From Sugiyamaella lignohabitans (Eukaryota; Ascomycota; Dipodascomycetes; Dipodascales; Trichomonascaceae): DNA of 64,000 nucleotides. The notes below the pieces were generated by a model. The model was not told where the DNA came from. It saw only the letters and a program-made list of their open reading frames with translations, and did not search any database. This document shows positions 52,934 through 61,082 of the stretch, piece after piece (the first letter of the stretch is position 1; every line of letters begins with the position of its first letter). The DNA is taken from the NCBI RefSeq assembly GCF_001640025.1, contig NC_031672.1:1860001-1924000 (forward strand), given 5' to 3'. The position numbers and the translations under genes are program-made.

Positions 52934-52964
52934 CATCCCAGACGGTTGGCAACCGTCTGGGATG
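52934..52964. repeat. Perfect 15-bp inverted repeat with 1-base loop
   Basis: CATCCCAGACGGTTG, G, CAACCGTCTGGGATG. It lies 9 bases before a GC-element arm and may be a transcription stop signal, a hairpin for either flanking transcript, or an insertion scar. Confidence 0.7.
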
Positions 52965-52973
52965 TCCAGACAA

Positions 52974-53028
52974 CTCCGCGAAGCGGAGCACAACGGGGTC
53001 TGGGGCAACGCCCCAGCCGCCGGAGGCA
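52974..53028 (-). repeat. GC-rich hairpin element, right arm
   Basis: CTCCGCGAAGCGGAGC replaces the common stem; then CAACGGGGTCTGGGGCAACG, CCCCAG, GCCGCCGGAGGC. The same alternative stem type as at 48396. Confidence 0.9.
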
Positions 53029-53092
53029 GTCCCTCTCACCCGAGAGACGGGGACACTGCCGTAAACACACGTTAATAAATAGAGGAACGAGG

Positions 53093-53791
53093 CTAATGGA
53101 CCCGTTTCGAGGTCAGACCCGTCGGAAACTGCTCGTCGGGTTCGCGTTGTCGTTTGGGTTGTACGCTGGACGGCGACTGGACGGCATTTTGGGCCGAACA
53201 GAGTGATTCGTAGGCTTGGAGATAGTAGATCGTTTGTGAATCGGAGTGAACCGAGAATCGTGATGAATGTACATGTTGAATGGCCTGGACGGCTGTGAAC
53301 CCACGAGTCGAGATAAGATGAGCAGCCACAGCAGCAGCAGCCTTTTCGTTGCCGGTCTCACAAAATACAAGACTCGAGACATGATCAGCTCTTGCGAGAT
53401 TGATTTCCTGTGACACCAGCATAAATTCGTCCATACTGATTTGAGCACTTAGCGACGAAGCTGGCTCGGTATGAACATACACTACTTTTAATGCCGGACC
53501 TAGGTCCAGCTGGGCGGATCTCTTATCGACAATATTAAACAATCTGGGATCCACCAGCGATATCAGCACTCTAATGTTGTTCTTTATTATAAACTGCTTG
53601 TCTCTCAAAACCGACATGGGTCCTAAATATAAGTTGTCGGCCACAAGCTGGGCTCTATTCCGGTCCTCGTGCTGCCAATTCTCTAAAGAACTGTACTCTC
53701 CATTCGATGAAATTTTAATATCAACCCGTGGAAACGACACTTGCCCACCATCTCCACAAGACACAGTCCGGTCGCTAGCAATTCCCGTCAT
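53093..53791 (-). CDS. Dual-specificity phosphatase-like protein, probable pseudophosphatase
   Basis: 232 residues, ATG at 53791. VADNLYLGPMSVLRDKQFII, NIRVLISLV and the helix after the active site fit the DSP fold. The signature HCxxGxxR appears as FCETGNEKAAAA: His becomes Phe, Cys144 is kept, and the essential Arg is Lys150. Loss of the Arg usually removes phosphate binding, so it may act as a phosphoprotein-binding or scaffold protein, as STYX does. The C-terminus is basic and ends KRQREPDEQF, SKRVH. No close named homologue recognised. The gene lies between two GC-element groups. Confidence 0.65.
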   Translation of the reverse strand: MTGIASDRTVSCGDGGQVSFPRVDIKISSNGEYSSLENWQHEDRNRAQLVADNLYLGPMSVLRDKQFIIKNNIRVLISLVDPRLFNIVDKRSAQLDLGPALKVVYVHTEPASSLSAQISMDEFMLVSQEINLARADHVSSLVFCETGNEKAAAAVAAHLISTRGFTAVQAIQHVHSSRFSVHSDSQTIYYLQAYESLCSAQNAVQSPSSVQPKRQREPDEQFPTGLTSKRVH

Positions 53792-54069
53792 CGCATGCTG
53801 AAACGACCACTGTACAACAATCTACGACCTGTTCACGACTCCGAGATCACCCCCATCCACTTTCCAACATTTCTCAGCGCACGTGACTAAATGCTATTTT
53901 CACTCAAAACTCAGAATTATCTCTTGACTGACTTCGAAAATAGTCCACAGTGAATTAGGTCGTCGGGTCGACTGGTTTCACCTTTGACTGTCCTAAAACC
54001 ACAAACTTTGGGCCATATCTGAAACCGTTCACACTCTGAAACTGCAGACGCAGGGACTGGACCCTGCGT

Positions 54070-54209
54070 GCCTCCGGGGACTGGGGCTACGCCCCAGACC
54101 CCGTGGCTCCTGCTTTGCAGGAGTTGGCTGGGACCGTCGGCGGAACAACCGACTCGAGAGAAGCGAGAGGAGCAGCGGGGTCTGGGGCGGAGCCCCAGCC
54201 GCCGGAGGC
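54070..54209. repeat. GC-rich hairpin element, full inverted pair
   Basis: Left arm 54070-54123 (GCCTCCGGGGACTGGGGCTA, CTCCTGCTTTGCAGGAG), core TTGGCTGGGACCGTCGGCGG, right arm 54150-54209 (CGACTCGAGAGAAGCGAGAG...GCCGCCGGAGGC). One of the clearest complete copies. Confidence 0.95.
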
Positions 54210-54518
54210 AGGACACCCCCCCCCCCCCATCCCCCTTTCTATTCCGTGCATGCTATCTTCGGACATGAACTTCCAGATCCGGGTAACCGCACCCTCACAT
54301 AAAGCTTTAAACTCCTGGAAGCACCGCTGAGTCAACTGTAGACCCTGAATTGAAAGCTACAGTGGCAAAATTGAGTTCTTCCACTGCATTTCGGCCGGCT
54401 CAGCTGACCTAGAAACAGCTGCCCGGCGAACCACGAGGGACCCTGAATTGAGACATGCGGCATGATATTTCAGGTGGGGGTCTGCGAGGCTGACTCACGA
54501 AGTTGGCTAGGAGAAAAC

Positions 54519-54569
54519 CTGCGAGAGGAGCAACCAGGGTCTGGGGTGGAGCCCCAGCCGCCGGAGGCA
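54519..54569 (-). repeat. GC-rich hairpin element, partial right arm
   Basis: Begins within the stem (CTGCGAGAGGAGCAACCAGG), then GGGGTGGAGCCCC, GCCGCCGGAGGC. Confidence 0.88.
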
Positions 54570-54945
54570 GACCCCTCACCCCTGGTAATTTGGTGGTGAG
54601 AACGGAGATTTGACGGCCGGTGTTACCAGGGTGACCATTAAATTAGCCCTAACCCATTTATAGCAGAAGCTGCCCTGAAGAAGACCTAGCCCTTAAAACC
54701 CGTGCCCTGAGAAACCTGCGTGGTAAATTTTTCTTTTATCTTGAGATGCATTTTTTCCTCTTCTTTTTTTCTCTTCTTCTCTTGATAACCAACTTCCCCC
54801 CCTTTTTCCTTTTTTTTTAATTTATCTTTTCTACCAGAACCGTATCGTCCGTGGTATCGATTCTGTGGGAGGATTCTTTGATAAAGTCGAATTAAAAAAC
54901 TCTTAAAAGGAAAACAAGTGTTCAGCACTATAAACATCATTCACA

Positions 54946-57900
54946 ATGGGTAAGTTTTTTTTGCCAAGTTTTGCTTGGTCAGACAGTAGTGATCTGGTTC
55001 TGGTTTTCAGTTTTTGTCATCATTTCCGAGACCAATCGCTTTAACAATGAATAATTACTAACAAATTTGATAGTTAACTTCACTGTTGATGTAAGTTTAC
55101 GATCTGGTTGGGTCTTTGGATTAGTAATTGGCCAGTCGCCGATGCTGGTTTAGTCCTGCGTATTGTGTGTCTATTTTGCAGTTCAGGATCTACTGAATGC
55201 GCTTTCAAACAAATGGCAGTGGCAATTTTTGGCATGAATACAATAGCTACGTAATACGATGGCACCAACACTGTTCGAATCTACTGGCAATCTGACTATC
55301 TGGACTGCGGTATGGGGTTTATTTCTGTCTCGAACATTTGGTTTGCATCGTCAATTGCAGAATTTCATGACGATTGAGTGGAATTGAAAATCATGAATGG
55401 CATTTGAAACGATTGTAAATCCAATTGCGAAATCCAGGTTGTCCAGTTTGTTCGTTCGACCGATGCTGGTGCCATTGTTTGCGTTCTGTTTGGTGGGGTT
55501 TTGGCACGGCTTACTCCATGGGGACGAAAAAAATTTGTCAAGATCGGGATCAGCCGCATGTCCTTACCCTAGCCAACAAAGATAAGGATCGAGGAAAAAC
55601 CAGGGGTACCTAAGGGTTACTTCGGGGTTATCTCAGGGGTGCTCATCTGACGGACAATGGTCCACTCCAGAACCTGTCTTCTCTCAATTCTTCGAGTTTC
55701 AGTCGCCATCGACGTCCCGACTCGAGCGAAGCGAGAGGAGCCACGGGGTCTGGGGCGAAGCCCCAGCCGCCGGAGGCAGTACTTCCCCCTCCCCCTGTCC
55801 TCTGAACTCCGTTGCTGTTTTCTGAACCCATTAAAAATTTTAAAAAAATTTGAAGAAGTGAGAACTAACAAAAACTAGCAAATGCGCGCCCTCATGGACA
55901 AGGTCACTAACGTCCGTAACATGTCGGTTATCGCCCACGTCGATCACGGTAAATCTACTTTGACCGATTCTCTTGTCCAACGTGCCGGTATTATTTCCGC
56001 TGCCAAGGCCGGTGAAGCTCGTTTCACTGATACCAGAAAGGATGAGCAAGAGCGTGGTATTACTATCAAGTCTACTGCCATTTCTCTTTACGGTGAGATG
56101 ACTGAGGAGGATACTAAGGAGATCAAGCAAAAGACTCAAGGTACCGAGTTCTTGGTCAACTTGATCGATTCGCCCGGTCACGTTGATTTCTCTTCAGAAG
56201 TCACTGCTGCTTTGCGTGTTACCGATGGTGCTTTGGTTGTCGTCGACACTGTTGAGGGTGTTTGTGTTCAAACCGAGACCGTTTTGAGACAAGCTCTTGC
56301 CGAGCGTATCAAGCCTGTTGTTGTTATTAACAAGGTTGATCGTGCTTTGCTCGAGTTGCAAACCACCAAGGAGGATTTGTACCAATCTTTTGCCAGAACT
56401 GTCGAGTCTGTTAACGTCGTTATCTCTACTTACTTTGACAAGTCTCTTGGTGATGTCCAAGTTTACCCTGAGAAGGGTACTGTTGCCTTTGCCTCTGGTT
56501 TGCACGGATGGGCTTTCACCATCCGTCAATTCGCCATCCGTTACTCCAAGAAGTTCGGTGTTGACAGAGAAAAGATGATGGAGAGATTGTGGGGAGACTC
56601 GTTCTTCAACCCCAAGACCAAGAAGTGGACCAACAAGGAGAAGGATGCTGATGGAAAGGTTCTTGAGCGTGCTTTCAACATGTTTGTTTTGGATCCTATT
56701 TTCAAGATCTTCAATGCTATCATGAACTACAAGAAGGAGGAGATCCCCGTTTTGCTCGAGAAGCTTGAGATTAACCTCAAGTCGGACGAGAAGGAGCTCG
56801 AGGGTAAGGCTCTTCTTAAGATTGTCATGAGAAAGTTCTTGCCTGCTGCTGATGCTCTTATGGAGATGATTGTTATCCACTTGCCTTCTCCTGTCACTGC
56901 TCAAGCTTACCGTGCTGAGACTCTTTACGAGGGTCCTTCTGACGACCCAGCTTGTCTTGCTATCAAGGAGTGTGATCCTAAATCCGACCTCATGCTCTAC
57001 GTCTCCAAGATGGTCCCCACCTCTGATAAGGGTCGTTTCTACGCTTTCGGCCGTGTTTTCGCCGGTACCGTCCGTTCGGGTCAAAAGGTCCGTATTCAAG
57101 GACCTAACTACATTCCTGGTAAGAAGGATGATTTGTTCATCAAGGCCATTCAACGTACTGTTTTGATGATGGGACGTTTTGTCGAGCCTATTGATGACGT
57201 TCCTGCCGGTAACATTGTCGGTTTGGTCGGTGTTGACCAGTTCTTGCTCAAGTCTGGTACTTTGACCACTTACGAGAACGCCCACAACTTGAAGGTCATG
57301 AAGTTCTCTGTCTCTCCTGTCGTTCAAGTCGCTGTTGATGTCAAGAACGCCAACGATTTGCCCAAGCTTGTCGAGGGTCTTAAGCGTTTGTCCAAGTCTG
57401 ATCCTTGTGTTCTTACTACCATGTCTGAGTCTGGTGAGCACATTGTCGCCTGTACTGGTGAGTTGCACTTGGAGATTTGTTTGAAGGATCTTGAGGAAGA
57501 CCACGCCGGTATTCCCTTGAAGATCTCTCCTCCTGTCGTTTCTTACCGTGAGACTGTTGAGGCTGAGTCGTCTATGACTGCTCTTTCCAAGTCTCCTAAC
57601 AAGCACAACCGTATCTACGTCAAGGCCCAACCCATTGATGAGGAGCTTGCTTTGGCCATTGAGAACGGTACTGTTAACCCCAGAGACGATTTCAAGGTCC
57701 GTGCCCGTATCATGGCCGACGACTACGGTTGGGATGTCACTGATGCCCGTAAGATCTGGTGTTTCGGACCTGACGGTTCCGGTGCTAACTTGGTTGTCGA
57801 CCAAACCAAGGCCGTTCAATACTTGCACGAAATCAAGGACTCTGTTGTCGCTGCCTTCCAATGGGCTACTAAGGAGGGTCCTATCTTCGGTGAGAACATG

Positions 57901-58386
57901 CGTGCTGTCCGTGTCAACATTTTGGACGTCACTCTCCACCCTGATGCTATCCACAGAGGAGGTGGTCAACTTATCCCCACCATGAGACGTGTCACTTACG
58001 CCGCCACTCTTTTGGCCGAGCCCCGTATCCAAGAGCCCGTCTTCCTTGTCGAGATCCAATGTCCTGAGAATGCCATTGGTGGTATCTACTCTGTTCTTAA
58101 CAAGAAGCGTGGTCAAGTTCTTTCTGAGGAGCAACGTCCTGGTACCCCTCTTTTCACCGTCAAGGCACACTTGCCCGTTAACGAGTCGTTCGGTTTCACC
58201 GGTGAGCTCAGACAAGCCACTGGTGGTCAAGCCTTCCCTCAGATGGTCTTCGACCACTGGCAAGTCATGGGTGGTGACCCACTCGACCCCTCTTCCAAGC
58301 CCGGTCAAATCGTTGCCGATGCCCGTACTCGTCGTGGTATGAAGCAAGAGGTCCCCGGTTACGAGGAGTACTACGACAAGCTCTAA
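54946..58386 (+). CDS. EFT1: Translation elongation factor 2 (eEF2)
   Basis: Three exons: 54946-54949 (ATGG), 55074-55090 (17 nt) and 55879-58386, giving 842 residues, exactly the yeast eEF2 length. The start reads [21 protein letters not shown]1 is [13 protein letters not shown]3 [12 protein letters not shown]4 [10 protein letters not shown]. Thr57 ([14 protein letters not shown]), the site of eEF2 kinase, is present. The diphthamide His falls at residue 699 in DAIHRGGGQ. The protein drives ribosomal translocation with GTP. Codons are strongly biased, as for a very highly expressed gene, which creates a 717-codon antisense open frame. Intron 1 is 124 nt; intron 2 is 788 nt and holds a GC-element arm. 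Confidence 0.98.
55719..55778 (-). repeat. GC-rich hairpin element, single arm in eEF2 intron 2
   Basis: CGACTCGAGCGAAGCGAGAG ... GGGGCGAAGCCCC, GCCGCCGGAGGC, 100 bases before the acceptor, in a 788-nt intron. Preceded by the core-like ATCGACGTCC. Confidence 0.93.
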
Positions 58387-58880
58387 ACGGCCTGTCCCGC
58401 TTGTTCTTAATGTGTGTATTTGATGTCTGGGCCCTTATCCCTATCAAAGTCTTTAAAAATAGTTTCAAGTTATATACAAAAAATATAAACTCATAAAATT
58501 AACTCCCATCTCCGGGACGGGCTCTGCTGGAGATAACGGACCTGCCTCCGGCGGCTGGGGCTCTGCCCCAGACCCCGTAGCTCCCGCTTCGCGGGAGTTA
58601 CCGGACGACACTGGCCCCGCCGGGATTACAGGACACTCTGGAAGCCCGACTAAGCAGAGCCCAAGGACCCTCGATGCCCGACTCGAGCAAAGCGAGAGGA
58701 GCCGGGGGGTCTGGGGCGCAGCCCCAGCCGCCAGAGGCATGAGGAGATACCGGAGTTACCGGGGCTCTCGACATCCGAGTCGAGCGGAGCGAGAGGAGCC
58801 TGGGGGTCTGGGGCACAGCCCCAGCCGCCGGAGGCCCGAGGGGACACGAGAAAAGAAGAGGTGATTCATTAGAGATATGT
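58387..58880. other. Intergenic between convergent eEF2 and FDH1, three GC-element arms
   Basis: 58387-58540 is an AT-rich 3' region. The rest is dominated by three GC-element arms at 58544, 58680 and 58776. No gene seen. Confidence 0.6.
58544..58834. repeat. GC-rich hairpin element cluster: left arm and two right arms
   Basis: Left arm 58544-58597 (GGGGCTCTGCCCC; compensated stem CTCCCGCTTCGCGGGAG). Right arms 58680-58739 (CGACTCGAGCAAAGCGAGAG, GGGGCGCAGCCCC) and 58776-58834 (CGAGTCGAGCGGAGCGAGAG, GGGGCACAGCCCC). The only place with two same-orientation arms in a row, suggesting a tandem or nested event. Confidence 0.92.
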
Positions 58881-60095
58881 TCAGTTGACTTTCTTGTCAT
58901 CGCCGTAGGAGCGCGAGGCGTAGTGGCCGTCGATGACGATGATGTCTTCGGGACGGTAGTCTTTTTTGCCGCTGATGTACGAGGCCAGGATGTTCTTGGC
59001 TCCTTGGGCGTAGCGTTGTTGGGCGTCGAGTGAGGTGCCGGAGATATGTGGTGTCATGGCATTACCGGCTCCGTACTTGTTAGCCATCTTTCTCCAGGGG
59101 TGGTCTTTAGGAGCAGCTGCGAGGTGTTAGTGTCAGATTGTGGGGAGGGGAGTATGCCTCCGGCGGCTGGGGCTCTGCCCCAGACCCCGTGGCTCCTCGA
59201 GCTTTGCTCGAGGAGTGCGTGGGTGTGGGTGTGACTTACGTTGGGGGTAGGAGACGTCTCCTCCGTATCCTCGGAGTTGGCCGGACTTGACAGCGTCGGC
59301 AACGTCTTCGGCGACACAGATGGCGCCACGAGCAGTGTTGACGAGCCAGGCTCCTTGCTTCATCTTAGAGATCAACTCTTTGTTGAAGAGACCGCGAGTG
59401 CTCTCGTGAAGAGGACAGTTGATGGTGACAATGTCACATTGAGCAAGCATGTCTTCGAGCTTGTCAACTCGTCTGGCACCAATTTGCTTCTCAAGTTCAG
59501 GTGCAAGTGGTTGGTAATCAAAGTACAACAACTCCTTGGGATCAAAGGGCTTGAGTCTTTGAAGAACTCTGGATCCAATTCGGCCGACTCCGACGGTACC
59601 AATGACTTTACCCTCGATATCATAAGAATCCTTAGCAACAGCAGCGACATCCCAGCCACCATTGACATATTGGTCGTGAGCAGGAACAAAATTTCTCACC
59701 AAAACCAAGATAGTCATGACGACGTGCTCAGCAACTGAAGTGACATTGGATCCAGTGACTTCCAAAACAGCGATCTTGTGCTCATTAGCAGCAGTCAAGT
59801 CAATGTGGTCTGATCCAACACCGGCTGTGATACAAAGTTTCAAGTTCTTGGCTTTCTCAATTCTCTCTCTGCTGATATAACCAGGGTGGAAGGGGGTAGT
59901 GATGATAACCTCAGCATCCACAATGTGCTTATCAAGCTCTGAATTGGGTCCTTCCTTGTCAGAAGTAGTGACAAGTTCGTGACCCTGGTCTTCTAACCAC
60001 TTGCGAATACCAAGCTCGTTCTCAGTACATCCAAGAAGTTTGGGCTCGTCTTGAGCATGGCTGCCAGCATCATATAACACGAGTAAGACCTTCAT
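58881..60095 (-). CDS. FDH1: NAD-dependent formate dehydrogenase
   Basis: Two exons, 60095-59240 and 59116-58881, giving 363 residues (Candida boidinii FDH is 364). The start [20 protein letters not shown] is chosen because the longer open frame upstream has no [33 protein letters not shown], the Rossmann motif [12 protein letters not shown], the catalytic-Arg NTARGAI and, in exon 2, the catalytic-His [20 protein letters not shown] are all present. The join reads [14 protein letters not shown] as in known FDHs. It oxidises formate to CO2 with NAD+, in the cytosol, during C1 metabolism or formate stress. The 123-nt intron near the 3' end is unusual for a yeast; half of it is a GC-element arm. 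Confidence 0.96.
59155..59214 (+). repeat. GC-rich hairpin element, single arm in FDH1 intron
   Basis: GCCTCCGGCGGCTGGGGCTC, TGCCCCAG, then CTCCTCGAGCTTTGCTCGAG, GAG: a 10-bp perfect stem unlike that of the other copies. It ends 25 bases from the donor. Confidence 0.93.
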
Positions 60096-61082
60096 TTTGT
60101 GATTGTGATTTTGATTTGTGAATAATATTCTTTTCTTCTGATAGATCAATAAATCAAGTGATCAATGAAATTTCAGACCAAGTTCTCAATTCAATTCAGA
60201 AAGTAATAAAAACAGAACCTAATGAAAACAGAACTGAAAAAAAAGAGAAAAGAGAAAAAGAATACAACTTAAAACGAGATCGATGCCATTTATATAGATT
60301 TCCAAGTCCACTGCCCCGCACCATCGGATATCTGTTGCTACCGGAGCGACGCTGCGTTCGTATTAGGTGGGGTATCCAACAAGGTAACAAAATAACCCAA
60401 TCTGCGATGATCATCATCGACACCTGCATCAATATGTGGGGTTGACCTGCGATTAAACCTAATGCTTATCGACGCCGCGCATATCCCACCCGTCCCACTT
60501 CCGGACCACTCTATTTTCCGGATCATGTGCGACCCCTGGTGCGGCTCCTGTTTACCCCTGACCGGACCTGTTGCTGTTGGGTCGCACATACGAATTTCCG
60601 AGAGGCTAATTCTGACTCAGGCCTGTTGGGGAGTTTCCGGTTGCGGGCCAATGCCTCCGGCGGCTGGGGCACCGCCACAGACCCTGCTGTTCCTCTCGCT
60701 CCGCTCGAGGCGATATCGGCGAAGCGGGAGCTACCGGACTTCTGTCGACCTGCCCGTGGTTTGGTTCGAGGATTGTTTCTGGACTGGGGCTGTGCCTCCG
60801 GCGGCTGGGGCTCCGCCCCAGACCCCGCTGCTCCTCTCGCTCCGCTCGAGTCGTTGCATGGAGGGTCGCTGGCCATCTCCACCGACCCAGGAGCTACCGG
60901 ACGTCGGCCCCCGTAGTTCCCAGTCTGATCCGGGTTCTCCTGCGAAGCAGGAGCTACGGGGTCTGGGGCAGAGCCCCAGCCGCCGGAGGCATCTGTCAGG
61001 CCACGGAGATATGACCCCCAGAGAGAGGAGGGGTAGTATACACCAATTCTAGATTACATAAATAGAGGGGAGGGGAGGGGCG
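60096..61082. promoter_or_regulatory. FDH1 upstream region and three GC-element arms
   Basis: 60096-60300 is A/T-rich leader DNA with poly-A tracts. 60300-60640 is GC-richer without recognised sites. 60653-60990 is built mainly of GC-element arms. The RhoGAP gene stops at 61083. Confidence 0.5.
60653..60990. repeat. GC-rich hairpin element cluster: two left arms and one right arm
   Basis: Left arms 60653-60712 (GGGGCACCGCCACAG; CTCTCGCTCCGCTCGAG) and 60794-60853 (GGGGCTCCGCCCC; CTCTCGCTCCGCTCGAGTCG). Right arm 60936-60990 (CTCCTGCGAAGCAGGAG, GGGGCAGAGCCCC, GCCGCCGGAGGC). The GGAGCTACCGG word occurs three times between and near them. Confidence 0.92.

Larger units (their letters stand above)
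51720..53092. other. Intergenic downstream of the PIP-kinase-like gene
   Basis: Duplicated 3' flank to 52425, a GC-element arm, an AT-rich gap with nothing recognised (52560-52800), a perfect palindrome (52934-52964) and a GC-element right arm (52974-53028) ahead of the pseudophosphatase stop. Confidence 0.5.
53792..54945. promoter_or_regulatory. Intergenic and promoter of eEF2
   Basis: It contains a GC-element pair (54070-54209), a run of 13 C (54216-54228), a GC-element arm (54519-54569), TTAGCCCTAACCC (54643-54655), which resembles the Tbf1 site used in many yeast translation-gene promoters, and long pyrimidine tracts (54728-54830) in the probable leader. Confidence 0.5.

Noticed and set aside
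56194..58347. 717-codon open frame antisense to eEF2
   Set aside because: It is a by-product of the extreme codon bias of eEF2; the sense protein is identified beyond doubt and the antisense one is low in complexity.
59133..60149. FDH1 starting upstream at 60149
   Set aside because: That start codon would be TTG; the family start MKVLLVLYD has an ATG at 60095.
1124..60990. GC-rich repeats as a CRISPR array or tandem satellite
   Set aside because: Copies are dispersed in both orientations with unequal spacing and no spacer-repeat regularity; the DNA is eukaryotic.
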